DNA from: Streptomyces spororaveus
Lineage (GTDB): Bacteria; Actinomycetota; Actinomycetes; Streptomycetales; Streptomycetaceae
Reading direction: 5' to 3'
DNA: 64,000 nucleotides
Assembly: GCF_016755875.1 (NCBI RefSeq)
Contig: NZ_BNED01000005.1
Coordinates: 3,823,001 to 3,887,000, forward strand
Of this stretch, positions 37,242 to 45,519 are shown piece after piece (position 1 is the stretch's first letter; each line of letters starts with the position of its first letter). The notes under the pieces are model-generated. The model ran no database searches. It saw only the letters and a program-made list of their open reading frames with translations, and was not told the origin of the DNA. The position numbers were made by a program, and so were the translations under genes.

Positions 37242-37793
37242 ATGGACACGCACGTACGGCTGGAGCCCTGGTCCGCCGGGGACTTCTGGCTGCTGGAGCG
37301 CAAGAACGAGCCGGTCATGACCGAGTTCCTCGGCGGCCCCGAACCGGCCGCGAAGCTCGTCGAGCGACAGCGGCGCTACGAGGCGATGAGCGCGCGGGAG
37401 CCGGCCGCCGGCCGGATGTTCCGCGTGGTGTGGACGCCCGCCGGGGCCCGGGGCGCCGAGAGCGTCGGGTCCGTCGGTTTCTGGGAGCGGGAGTGGCAGG
37501 GCGAGCAGGTCTACGAGGCCGGCTGGGGCGTCCTGCCCGAGTTCCAGGGCCACGGACTGGCCGTGGCGGCGCTCACCGAACTCCTGGCCCACGTCCGCGC
37601 CCACGGCTCCCGCGACAGCGTCCACGCCTTCCCGGGCACCGACCACCCGGCGTCCAACGCGGTCTGCCGGCGGGCCGGGTTCGAGTACCTGGGCGATGTC
37701 GACTTCGAGTACCCGCCCGGGGTGCCCCACCCGAGCTGCGACTGGCGCTACCGGGTGGGGCGTCCGCGGAGCGGGATCACGCCGTCAGGATGA
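37242..37793 (+). CDS. GNAT-family N-acetyltransferase
   Basis: 183 residues. An Acetyltransf_3-type fold: LEPWSAGDFWLLERKNEPVM at the start, EAGWGVLPEFQGHGLAVAAL as the acetyl-CoA binding motif A (here QGHGLA), and ASNAVCRRAGFEYLGDVDFE as motif B. The acceptor is unknown. Its last 17 bases overlap the 3' end of the converging oxidoreductase gene. Not an obvious member of the CIS operon (39-base gap, separate start). Confidence 0.85.
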   Translation: MDTHVRLEPWSAGDFWLLERKNEPVMTEFLGGPEPAAKLVERQRRYEAMSAREPAAGRMFRVVWTPAGARGAESVGSVGFWEREWQGEQVYEAGWGVLPEFQGHGLAVAALTELLAHVRAHGSRDSVHAFPGTDHPASNAVCRRAGFEYLGDVDFEYPPGVPHPSCDWRYRVGRPRSGITPSG

Positions 37794-38688
37794 TGCGGCC
37801 GCGGACCCCCGGCGTCCCGAGGTGGGCGTGGGCCTTCGCAGCCTCGCCGAGCGGGAAGGTCTCCGCGACCCGGAGGGTCAGCGCGCCCGCGTCCACCAGG
37901 GCCACCAGACGGGCCAGGTGCTCCCCGTCCGCCGCGACCTCCTGCTCCACGACCCGGACACCGCGCTCCGCGGCCGGGGCGTGGTTCGGGATCAGGCCGA
38001 CGTAGACCCCGCCGTCGCGTACGGAGCCCAGCGCGGCCTCGCCGAGCACGGCCGCGTCGAGGACCCCGTCCACGGGCCCGGCCGGAGCCTCGCCCCGCCG
38101 GACGAACCCGGTCGCGCCCAGGGACCGTACGTACTCCTCGTCGTCCGCGCCCGCCAGGGCCGTCACCACCAGCCCGGCCCGTGCGGCGAGCTGGACGGCG
38201 AAGCCGCCGACGACGCCCGCGGCTCCGGTGATCAGCACCGAGGACCCGGGGGCGAGCTCCAGCAGGTCCACCGCGCGGGCGGCGGTGAGGCCGGCGAGCG
38301 GGAGCCCGGCCGCGGTGACCGCGTCCACGGTGGCCGGGGCGGCCGCGACGGCGGTGGCGTCGAGCACCACGTACTGCGCGTGCGTGCCCAGGGGCTTCAC
38401 CGGCCCGTAGTGCAGGCCCACGACCCGGTCGCCGGTGTTCCATCCGCTCACGCCGGCGCCGATCTCGTCGATCTCCCCGGAGACGTCCCAGCCGAGGCCG
38501 AGCCGCTGCCCGGCGCCGCCGAAGACCCCGGCGCGGACCGCGCCGTCCACCGGGTTGAGCCCGGCGGCGGTGACCTTGACGCGGAGCTGGCCGGCTTCGG
38601 GGCGGGGCGCCGGGACCTCGGCCAGTGCGACCTGCTCCGGACCGCCGAACCCGGTCACCACGGCCGCCAGCATCGTCTGCTCGCTCAT
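37777..38688 (-). CDS. Zinc-less MDR-type NADP-dependent oxidoreductase
   Basis: 303 residues from the ATG at 38688 (MSEQTMLAAVVTGFGGPEQV), with GGGAGAG about 6 bases upstream. Quinone oxidoreductase signatures are VKVTAAGLNPVDGAVRAGVF and the nucleotide fold GSSVLITGAAGVVGGFAVQL. Zinc ligands of true alcohol dehydrogenases are absent. It reduces quinones or enals with NADPH; the substrate is unknown. Divergent from an HxlR regulator gene across two palindromes, a common arrangement for electrophile-responsive control. Confidence 0.88.
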   Translation of the reverse strand: MSEQTMLAAVVTGFGGPEQVALAEVPAPRPEAGQLRVKVTAAGLNPVDGAVRAGVFGGAGQRLGLGWDVSGEIDEIGAGVSGWNTGDRVVGLHYGPVKPLGTHAQYVVLDATAVAAAPATVDAVTAAGLPLAGLTAARAVDLLELAPGSSVLITGAAGVVGGFAVQLAARAGLVVTALAGADDEEYVRSLGATGFVRRGEAPAGPVDGVLDAAVLGEAALGSVRDGGVYVGLIPNHAPAAERGVRVVEQEVAADGEHLARLVALVDAGALTLRVAETFPLGEAAKAHAHLGTPGVRGRIILTA

Positions 38689-38783
38689 CTTCGTCTCTCC
38701 CGTTCGCTGCATCAGCTCGTCAGTTCGTTCGCTCGTTCGTTCACGCATTCACGCGTTCCCGATGAGCACTAACCTAGGGAGAG

Positions 38784-38822
38784 GTACTCTCTTTTCGTAA
38801 GTACGCACTCGAAGGTGCGTAC
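38784..38822. promoter_or_regulatory. Overlapping palindromic operators between oxidoreductase and HxlR genes
   Basis: GTACGCAC-TCGAAG-GTGCGTAC (38801-38822) is a perfect 8-6-8 palindrome. It shares its first half with a second, imperfect one: GTACTCTC-TTTTC-GTAAGTAC (38784-38804). Both end in GTAC-type half sites, as HxlR/DUF24 operators often do. The pair sits 22 bases before the regulator start and would allow the regulator to block both directions. Confidence 0.6.
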
Positions 38823-38843
38823 CCGACCCGGAAGTGGGTGCCC

Positions 38844-39260
38844 ATGGCCACCAGCACCGCCGCGGCCCGCCGCGAGGAAGCCCGTTCCGCCTACGACGCC
38901 TTCCTCAAGGAGTGCCCCACCAGCCAGCTCCTGGCCCGCATCAGCGACAAGTGGGTCGGCCTCATCGTCAGCGCCCTCGGCCAGGCCGAGGACCGCTCCA
39001 TGCGCTACAGCGACCTCGGCCGCAAGATCCCCGGCGTCAGCCAGAAGATGCTCACCCAGACCCTGCGCTCCCTCGAACGCGACGGCCTCGTCACCCGCAC
39101 CGTCACCCCCACCGTCCCCGCCCGCGTCGACTACCGGCTCACCGACCTCGGCAGCAGCCTCGGCTGCCTCCTGTCCTCCGTGAAGCTCTGGGCCGAAAAC
39201 CACTTCGACGAGGTCAGCGCCCACCGCGACACCTACGACCACACCACCGCGACGTCTTAA
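38844..39260 (+). CDS. HxlR-family transcriptional regulator
   Basis: 138 residues from the ATG at 38844; an in-frame GTG two codons earlier is possible. The DUF24 winged helix is complete: FLKECPTSQLLARISDKWVG, LIVSALGQAEDRSMRYSDLG, KIPGVSQKMLTQTLRSLERD, and the wing LVTRTVTPTVPARVDYRLTD. A Cys lies at the N-terminal position often used for redox or electrophile sensing (KECPTSQ). Likely represses the divergent quinone reductase gene and itself. Confidence 0.9.
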   Translation: MATSTAAARREEARSAYDAFLKECPTSQLLARISDKWVGLIVSALGQAEDRSMRYSDLGRKIPGVSQKMLTQTLRSLERDGLVTRTVTPTVPARVDYRLTDLGSSLGCLLSSVKLWAENHFDEVSAHRDTYDHTTATS

Positions 39261-39301
39261 TTCGGCCGCGACCGCCGCCCCGGAAATGGCATGCTGAGCA
39301 G

Positions 39302-40030
39302 GTGAACGGACCCGGCATTCAGCTCACCCTCGCCCCCGAACTGCGCCTCTTCGCCCCGCCCAGCCGGCGCGTGGACCGCGTACCGACCGCGACCGACGGC
39401 GCCTCCAGCCTCGGCCACGTCGTCGAATCCGCCGGCGTCCCCCTCACCGAAGTCGGCCGCCTCCTCGTCGACGGCACCGAGGTACCCGTCTCCTACGTGC
39501 CCCAGGACGGCCAGAGCGTCGAGGTGTTCGGCGTCGAGCGACCCCAGCAGGTCCCCGGCGCCCCGCTCCGCTTCCTCCTCGACGTCCACCTCGGCACCCT
39601 CGCCCGCCGCCTGCGCCTGCTCGGCGTCGACGCCGCCTACGAGAACGAGGACATCGGCGACCCCGCCCTCGCCACCCGCTCCGCGGCCGAACGGCGCGTA
39701 CTGCTCTCCCGCGACCGCGGCCTGCTGCGCCGCCGCGAGCTGTTCGCCGGCGCGTACGTCTACAGCGACAACCCCGACGAGCAACTGCGCGACGTACTGG
39801 GCCGGTTCGCGCCCGCCCTCGCACCGTGGACCCGCTGCACCGCCTGCAACGGCCCGCTCCACGAGGCCGACAAGGAAAGCGTCGGCGACCGCCTGGAACA
39901 CGGCACGCACCGCTCCTACGACGTGTTCGCGCAGTGCACCGAGTGCGAGCGCGTCTACTGGCGCGGCGCCCACCACGCCCGCCTGGAACGGATCGTCGAC
40001 GAGGCCCTGGTGGAGTTCGGCACGGCGTGA
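39302..40030 (+). CDS. Mut7-C RNase domain protein with ubiquitin-like N-terminus
   Basis: 242 residues from a GTG. Residues 5-85 form a beta-grasp Mut7-C ubiquitin-like domain (LAPELRLFAPPSRRVDRVPT; VPLTEVGRLLVDGTEV). Residues 95-240 are the Mut7-C PIN-like RNase: FLLDVHLGTLARRLRLLGVD with the catalytic Asp, ERRVLLSRDRGLLRRREL, and a zinc ribbon of CTAC near 180 and CTEC near 220. Known of the family: predicted RNase, biological role undefined in bacteria. The start has a poor ribosome site but no better in-frame start exists. Confidence 0.85.
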   Translation: MNGPGIQLTLAPELRLFAPPSRRVDRVPTATDGASSLGHVVESAGVPLTEVGRLLVDGTEVPVSYVPQDGQSVEVFGVERPQQVPGAPLRFLLDVHLGTLARRLRLLGVDAAYENEDIGDPALATRSAAERRVLLSRDRGLLRRRELFAGAYVYSDNPDEQLRDVLGRFAPALAPWTRCTACNGPLHEADKESVGDRLEHGTHRSYDVFAQCTECERVYWRGAHHARLERIVDEALVEFGTA

Positions 40031-40064
40031 GCGCCGCCGTCCCGGACCCGCCCGGCCGCCTGCG

Positions 40065-40562
40065 CTAGAAGGCGTAGGCGTCGCCCGTGTCCAGCGCCAG
40101 GACCACGTGCTCGTTGTTGGCGTGGTTCCGGTCCGTCGCACCGCCGTTCCACCAGGTGTCGACCCGCACCGCCACCTCCGGCGCCGGCTCCCGCAGTTCC
40201 AGCCGCAGCCCGATGTGCCGCCCACGCCCGTGCAGCGGCAGCGGCCCCGTCTCGCACACGACCTCGCGCAGCCCTGCCCGCGCGCAGCCCTCCGCCAGCT
40301 CCTGCCGGTCGGCGAGCTCCGCCGACAGCCGCACCCGCACCGTCGCGTTCGGCAGCGCGGCGGGCCCGTCGTTCTCCGGGACCAGCCAGATCCGCAGCCG
40401 CGCCCCGGACAGGGCCACCCGGCCGTGGTAGGCCACGTCGGCCTCCGGCCCGTCCCCCACCGATGCCCGCGCCTGCGCCGACGCCTGCCCCGTCCCGGGG
40501 ACGCCCGCGCCAAGCGCCAGCAAACCCGCCACCACCACACTTCGTACGGCACCACGGCGCAC
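40065..40562 (-). CDS. Hypothetical secreted protein
   Basis: 165 residues from the GTG at 40562, with GAGGAGG 8 bases before it; two upstream in-frame GTGs overlap that site. The export signal is clear (VRRGAVRSVVVAGLLALGAG) with probable cleavage after ASAQA. The mature part is a small beta-sandwich by pattern (LRIWLVPENDGPAALPNATV; VAVRVDTWWNGGATDRNHAN). Two Cys (GCARAGLREVVCE) could form a disulfide. I do not recognise the family. Confidence 0.72.
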   Translation of the reverse strand: MRRGAVRSVVVAGLLALGAGVPGTGQASAQARASVGDGPEADVAYHGRVALSGARLRIWLVPENDGPAALPNATVRVRLSAELADRQELAEGCARAGLREVVCETGPLPLHGRGRHIGLRLELREPAPEVAVRVDTWWNGGATDRNHANNEHVVLALDTGDAYAF

Positions 40563-40671
40563 CGACACCACCTCCTCGCGCGGAGGCTAGTCAGCGGCGG
40601 CCCCGCCCGGTCGGACCATCACACGAACGAGGGCGCGCCCACCCCCCATCTGCCATGCGTACCGTTGCGCC

Positions 40672-41016
40672 ATGCCGATCACCCTCCTCGCCCGCTCCGC
40701 CGCCCTCTTCCTCCTCGCCGCACTCCTGGAGATCGGCGGCGCCTGGCTCGTCTGGCAGGGCGTCCGCGCGCACAGGGGCTGGGCCTGGATCGGCGCCGGG
40801 GTGATCGCCCTCGGCCTCTACGGCTTCGTCGCCACCCTCCAGCCCCAGGGCGACTTCGCCCGTGTCCTCGCCGCCTACGGCGGGGTCTTCGTCGCCGGAT
40901 CCCTCGTCTGGGGCGTCGTCGCCGACGGCTACCGCCCCGACCGCTGGGACATCGCCGGAGCCCTGGTCTGCCTCGCCGGCATGGCTGTGATCATGTACGC
41001 CCCGCGCGGCCGCTGA
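40672..41016 (+). CDS. YnfA/UPF0060-family membrane protein
   Basis: 114 residues and four membrane helices, matching the family length. Signature segments are [60 protein letters not shown] and [20 protein letters not shown]. The fold is related to small multidrug transporters; a physiological substrate is not established. It stands alone between a divergent secreted-protein gene and the SDR gene. Confidence 0.92.
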   Translation: MPITLLARSAALFLLAALLEIGGAWLVWQGVRAHRGWAWIGAGVIALGLYGFVATLQPQGDFARVLAAYGGVFVAGSLVWGVVADGYRPDRWDIAGALVCLAGMAVIMYAPRGR

Positions 41017-41071
41017 GCCACGCCTATGCTGGGCGGGTCATCGCCCGTACGAACGAACGAGGAGCCCGCAC

Positions 41072-41845
41072 ATGAGCACGGCCGCCACCCGAACCGCCGT
41101 AGTCACCGGCGCGAGCAGCGGCATCGGCGCGGCCACCGCCCGGCAGCTCGCCGCAGCCGGCTACCACGTCGTCCTCACCGCCCGCCGCAAGGACCGCATC
41201 GAGGCCCTCGCCGCCGAGCTCGCCGAAGCCGGCCACCAGGCCACCGCGTACGCCCTCGACGTCACCGACCGCACCGCCGTCGACGCCTTCGCGGCCTCCC
41301 TCGACCGCTACCCCTCCGTCGACGTACTCGTCAACAACGCCGGCGGCGCCATCGGAGCCGAGCCCGTCGCCACCGGCGACCCCGCCGACTGGCGCACGAT
41401 GTACGAGGTCAACGTCATCGGCACGCTCCACGTCACCCAGGCCCTGCTGCCCGCCCTCACCGCCTCCGGCGACGGCACGGTCGTGGTCCTCTCCTCCACC
41501 GCCGGCCACTCCACCTACGAGGGCGGGGCGGGCTACGTCGCCGCCAAGAACGGCGCCCGCGTCCTCGCCGAGACCCTGCGCCTGGAGATCGTCGGCCAGC
41601 CGGTACGCGTCATCGAGATCGCCCCCGGCATGGTCAAGACCGAGGAGTTCGCGAAGACCCGGTTCCGCGGCGACGCCGAGAAGGCTGAGAAGGTCTACGC
41701 GGGCGTCGCGCACCCCCTGTCCGCCGACGACGTGGCCGACACCATCACCTGGGCGGTGACCCGCCCCAGCCACGTCAACATCGACCTCCTGGTGGTCCGT
41801 CCCCGCGCCCAGGCCTCGAACACCAAGGTCCACCGCGAGCTCTAG
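41072..41845 (+). CDS. Short-chain dehydrogenase/reductase
   Basis: 257 residues, classical SDR. The cofactor loop is VVTGASSGIGAATARQLAAA near residue 10, NNAGG near 90, the catalytic Ser in VVLSSTAGHS and the YVAAK Tyr-Lys pair near 153. The Arg-rich stretch TARRKDRIEAL after beta-2 favours NADP. Substrate unknown; the sequence resembles YdfG/serine-dehydrogenase-like SDRs. GAGGAG lies 7 bases before the ATG. It converges with the deacetylase gene over 21 bases. Confidence 0.92.
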   Translation: MSTAATRTAVVTGASSGIGAATARQLAAAGYHVVLTARRKDRIEALAAELAEAGHQATAYALDVTDRTAVDAFAASLDRYPSVDVLVNNAGGAIGAEPVATGDPADWRTMYEVNVIGTLHVTQALLPALTASGDGTVVVLSSTAGHSTYEGGAGYVAAKNGARVLAETLRLEIVGQPVRVIEIAPGMVKTEEFAKTRFRGDAEKAEKVYAGVAHPLSADDVADTITWAVTRPSHVNIDLLVVRPRAQASNTKVHREL

Positions 41846-41866
41846 GGAGAGCAACTCCCAGACGGC

Positions 41867-42538
41867 CTAGAGGACTCCCGCCGCCTTCAGGTGCGGCATG
41901 AGGGCCGCCGGCTTCAGCCCGGCGGCCCTCGCCGCGTCCAGGGCTCGCCGGAGGTCCGCCGCCAGCGTCGGCGTGAAGTGCAGCAGCACGATGTCCCCGG
42001 CCTTGAGCCGCGGTGTGGGCGGGGTCTCGCCCCAGGTGGTGAAATCGTGCGTCCAGGTGATCAGCGCCTTCACCCCGCACGCCTTGGCCGCGAGCCGCAC
42101 CTCGTCGTTCACCGCCCCGTACGGCGGCCGCAGCAGCTTCGGCGTCCGCCCGAAGGCGGCCTGCAGCCGCTCCCCGGCCCCGCACACCTCGGCGTCCTTG
42201 CCGGCCGCGTCGAGCGTGGTCAGGTCCGGATGGCTGACGGTGTGGTTCTCCACGCTCGCCCGCCCCTCCTCCGCGAGCCGGGTGAAGTACCCGGTGTCGT
42301 ACGAGGCCGCCCCCGGCAGCAGGAACAGCGAGACGGGCACCCGCCGGTCCAGCAGCATCCGGGCAGCCTCGGGATCGTGGCTCCACCCGTCGTCGATGGT
42401 GATGAAGACGACCTGCTCCGAGGTCGGCACATACGACACGACGGGCGGCAGCCCCACCCTCGCCTGAGCGGACCCTCCGGCCCCGAGGACGAGCGACAAC
42501 GACGCGAGCGCGGCCACCACCACGCGGGATCTCCACAT
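41867..42538 (-). CDS. Secreted polysaccharide deacetylase
   Basis: 223 residues from the ATG at 42538, with AAGG 8 bases before it. A signal peptide (SRVVVAALASLSLVLGAGG) ends near SAQA. The NodB domain is complete: FITIDDGWSHDPEAARM with the metal Asp pair, ENHTVSHPDLTTL with the His pair, LLRPPYGAVND, and the C-terminal IVLLHFTP. It should remove acetyl groups from a cell-wall or exopolysaccharide sugar. Unlike the lipoprotein at 8417-9652, all motif residues are in place. Confidence 0.9.
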   Translation of the reverse strand: MWRSRVVVAALASLSLVLGAGGSAQARVGLPPVVSYVPTSEQVVFITIDDGWSHDPEAARMLLDRRVPVSLFLLPGAASYDTGYFTRLAEEGRASVENHTVSHPDLTTLDAAGKDAEVCGAGERLQAAFGRTPKLLRPPYGAVNDEVRLAAKACGVKALITWTHDFTTWGETPPTPRLKAGDIVLLHFTPTLAADLRRALDAARAAGLKPAALMPHLKAAGVL

Positions 42539-42599
42539 GCCGCCCACCTTGGTCTAGACCAACTGGCAGCGTCAATACCCCCGTTGGCCCCGTCCCGGC

Positions 42600-42627
42600 G
42601 GATCACGGATCACGGATCGGGGATCGG
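42600..42627. repeat. Four 7-bp direct repeats after the deacetylase start
   Basis: GGATCAC twice, then GGATCGG twice, run without interruption and end just before the stop codon of the glycosyltransferase gene on the minus strand. Short tandem repeats like this may vary in number between strains. No function is evident. Confidence 0.85.
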
Positions 42628-42630
42628 GGG

Positions 42631-43746
42631 TCAGGCGTCCACGAGGTCCGCCACACCGAGCTTCTCGCGGGCGAACGCGAGATTGCGTGCCACGCGGTCC
42701 CGCTCCGCCGGTGGCAGCTTGTCCCCCGCGAGCAGCCGTTCGGCGCACTCCGCCGACTCCTCGTACGCCCCGATCCAGTAGGCGGCGACGGCCAGTTCGT
42801 CCAGGGCGCGCCAGTCGTACCAGTCGAACTCGACGAACAGGACGTCGCTCGGAAACGGGATCCGCGCCGCCGCCCGCGCGAACAGGTACGCCAGCGGCCA
42901 GCGCTGACCCTCGACCCGGCACAGGCGTGCGAGGTCGCCCAGGGCTTCCGCCCGCTCGGGGCGGCTCTCGTGTGCGCTCAGGTAGCGGTCCATCACCTCG
43001 GCGTCCGGCCGGCCGGTGCTCGCCGCGAGCCGTGCGGCGTACAGGCGGGCGCAGAAGACCTCCTCGGCGAAGCCGCCCATGCCCGCCCGGCGGTCGTAGG
43101 CGGCCAGGGCCTTCTCCGGCTCTCCCGCGTCGCGCCAGCTCTGGGCCAGGTAGAAGACGTAGCGGGCGTTGTCGGGTTCCTTGACCAGGCCCGCTTCGAG
43201 GACCGCGGCGTCGTGCAGGTACTTCTTGCGCTGCCCGTCCCGCAGGAGGCGGGCGCCGCCACCCACCGAGCGGATGTGGGCGCCCGTGAGCGTCCCCAGG
43301 CTGTAGGGGCCCGCGCAGTCGATGTACTCGTGCAGGACGCCCACGTAGCGCCAGGGCAGCCGGGTGGAGACGAGGGCCGGACGCCAGTGGACGAGGGGCC
43401 CGTCGTGCAGCGCCACCCGGTAGGCGTCCTCCGTCAGCTCCGGCATCCGGAAGCCCGGCTCCACCTCCATCAGGTCGTCGGCGTCGATGAAGAGCAGGTA
43501 GTCCGCGTCCGCGCGCGCGAGGTCGATCGCCTCGCTGCGGCTCGCGTCGAAGCCCCGGAACGGGCTCTCGTGCAGAGCGCCCGGCAGATCTCCGAGGACC
43601 TCGCGGACGAGGTCCTGGGTGCCGTCCGTCGAGCCGGTGTCCAGGATGACCCAGCGGTCGATCAGGGGACGCACGGATTCGAGGCAGCGGCGGATGACCG
43701 GCGCCTCGTCCTTGACGATCATGTTCAGGCAGATCTTCGCTTTCAC
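42631..43746 (-). CDS. Family 2 glycosyltransferase with TPR-like C-terminal half
   Basis: 371 residues. The GT-A domain is clear: ICLNMIVKDEAPVIRRCLES, RWVILDTGSTDGTQDLVREV, and YLLFIDADDLMEVEP with the DxD-like metal motif. The C-terminal half has helical repeats resembling TPRs (ARYVFYLAQSWRDAGEPEKA). The pattern matches the family of tetratricopeptide-containing glycosyltransferases. It follows the GT39-like gene by 67 bases in the same direction, so the pair may build one surface glycan. Confidence 0.87.
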   Translation of the reverse strand: MKAKICLNMIVKDEAPVIRRCLESVRPLIDRWVILDTGSTDGTQDLVREVLGDLPGALHESPFRGFDASRSEAIDLARADADYLLFIDADDLMEVEPGFRMPELTEDAYRVALHDGPLVHWRPALVSTRLPWRYVGVLHEYIDCAGPYSLGTLTGAHIRSVGGGARLLRDGQRKKYLHDAAVLEAGLVKEPDNARYVFYLAQSWRDAGEPEKALAAYDRRAGMGGFAEEVFCARLYAARLAASTGRPDAEVMDRYLSAHESRPERAEALGDLARLCRVEGQRWPLAYLFARAAARIPFPSDVLFVEFDWYDWRALDELAVAAYWIGAYEESAECAERLLAGDKLPPAERDRVARNLAFAREKLGVADLVDA

Positions 43747-43813
43747 AGCCCGTCCAACCAGGTGAGTGCCGACAGGAGCGGCGGAGCCCCGGGGGGTGCC
43801 CCCGGGTGTCCTC

Positions 43814-45307
43814 CTAGGACTTGCGTTGCAGGAGCGCGACGGTCAGACCGCTCAGCCGTTCCGTCCCGTAGGTCGTGTACTGCGCGCGCAGCACCCGGGC
43901 CTGCACCGCCGGGACCGATTCCAGGGGGTCCGGACCGGTCCCGGGGACGACCACCCAGATGCGGCTCTCGCCCCGCAGGCACCGGGCCGGCTGCGTGCAG
44001 TACGCCGGGTACAGCTCGTCGTTCTCGGCCGCCGACCTGGCGAGGAAGACCTCCCTCAGCTCCGGATCGCGCCCGAGGTAGTAGCGGACCCCCCGGTCGA
44101 GCATCCACGGCCCTCCGCGGACGTACACCACCCCGTCCCCCGGCCGGTGGTACTTCTCGATGGTCCGTGCCGCCCCCGCGTAGTCCGCGCCGTGCGGGAC
44201 GTCGTGCTCGAACGGCTCCCTCATCCTGCGCTGGTCGGGCAGCACCAGCAGCGAGAGCGCCGCCAGGACCACGGCGACGACGCGCCAGGACCGCGCGGCC
44301 GCGGCGAGTCCGGCCCCCGCCAGGACCGCCCAGTGCGGCACGGTGAACATGACGTACTGGAAGCGGAAGTAGGAGACGTCCCCGTGGGAGGCCGCCCACA
44401 GCACCAGCGGGGGCACCACCACCAGCGCGGCGCACGGAAGCAGGGCCTCGCGCCGCTCCTTCCCCGCGAGCGCGGCCAGCGTGACCACCGCTCCGGCGCA
44501 CAGGCTCGACGCGAACACCTGGGGCCAGATGCCGGCGAGGGCCCACAGGTCCGGCTCGGGGACCCAGAAGAGCTGGCGGGACGCCTGCGACCGGCCGAGC
44601 AGGATCACCGGCGCGGCGCAGGCGCCGCCGACCGCGGCCGCCGCCAGGAAGCACCACAGTTCCCGGCGCCGGCGGCGCGCGCGCAGGAGCACCGCCGCCA
44701 GGTGGCCCGCCACGACGGTGAGCGCCACGAGGTGCAGCAGGCCGACGACGGCCAGGCACGCCGAGTACGCGGCCCACCTCCCCCAGCTCCGGGGCCGGTC
44801 GAACGCCCGCAGAAGCAGGAGGGTGGCCACGGTGGCGGCCAGGACCACGAGGGCGTAACTGCGGGCTTCCTGGCCGTACCGGCTCACGACGGGGACGACG
44901 GCGAAGAGGACTCCCCCGCACAGCCCGGCCCGCTCGCCGAAGAGCCGCCGGCCGATCAGGGTGACGACCGCGGCCGTGGCGGCCATGGCCAGAGCCGAAG
45001 GCATCCGCAGGCTCGTGTGCGAGCTCCCGAAGAGGGCCGTCCACCCGTGCATCAGCAGGTAGTACGTGCCGTGCACCGCGTCGACGCGGTGCAGCATGGC
45101 CAGGATCCGCGCCGTACTCCGCTCGGCGACGTCCCAGGTGACGATCTCGTCGGTGCCCAGCAGCGGGCCGCGGATCCCCGTGAGCGTGCACGCGAGCGTC
45201 GCGAGCGCCGGCCACATCCACAGGCCGAAGGGCGTTCCGGGGAGCTGTCGCCCCGTTGTCCCGGGCCCGGCATCCGCGTCCTGCGCCGGTCGGATGAGAG
45301 TCGTCAC
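43814..45307 (-). CDS. GT39/GT83-like integral membrane glycosyltransferase
   Basis: About 497 residues from the GTG at 45307; a GTG at 45352 is also in frame and neither has a ribosome site, so a leaderless message is possible. There are many membrane helices. The catalytic loop region after the first helix is GPLLGTDEIVTWDVAERSTA, and HGTYYLLMHGWTALFGSSHT is typical of dolichyl/polyprenyl-phosphate sugar transferases. Sugar transfer outside the membrane is expected; donor and acceptor are unknown. Confidence 0.82.
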   Translation of the reverse strand: MTTLIRPAQDADAGPGTTGRQLPGTPFGLWMWPALATLACTLTGIRGPLLGTDEIVTWDVAERSTARILAMLHRVDAVHGTYYLLMHGWTALFGSSHTSLRMPSALAMAATAAVVTLIGRRLFGERAGLCGGVLFAVVPVVSRYGQEARSYALVVLAATVATLLLLRAFDRPRSWGRWAAYSACLAVVGLLHLVALTVVAGHLAAVLLRARRRRRELWCFLAAAAVGGACAAPVILLGRSQASRQLFWVPEPDLWALAGIWPQVFASSLCAGAVVTLAALAGKERREALLPCAALVVVPPLVLWAASHGDVSYFRFQYVMFTVPHWAVLAGAGLAAAARSWRVVAVVLAALSLLVLPDQRRMREPFEHDVPHGADYAGAARTIEKYHRPGDGVVYVRGGPWMLDRGVRYYLGRDPELREVFLARSAAENDELYPAYCTQPARCLRGESRIWVVVPGTGPDPLESVPAVQARVLRAQYTTYGTERLSGLTVALLQRKS

Positions 45308-45390
45308 GCAGACAGTGATAGCCGCGGCGCGGGGCGGCGGCCGGGTCGCCACGAACGGGCCGGGACCTCTTTCGCCTGATCAGCCCCCCG

Positions 45391-45419
45391 TTGACCCATC
45401 GGCCCACAAATCGTAGGCC
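45391..45419 (+). promoter_or_regulatory. Candidate promoter for the collagen-like gene
   Basis: TTGACC (45391-45396) and TAGGCC (45414-45419) are 17 bases apart, about 100 bases before the collagen-like gene. The -35 is good and the -10 is poor, so this is only a candidate. Confidence 0.3.
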
Positions 45420-45519
45420 AATGTGTTGATATGCCTGCGCGCCTCTCTCGGGATGGCGGCCGCAGCCCGAATGCTCCCGCGCAGGATCACTCCCATTCGG
45501 TTCCACGAGGAGCAACGCA

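Noticed and set aside
41846..41866. GGGAG-AGCAA-CTCCC as a terminator between SDR and deacetylase genes
   Set aside because: Only five base pairs; too short to call.
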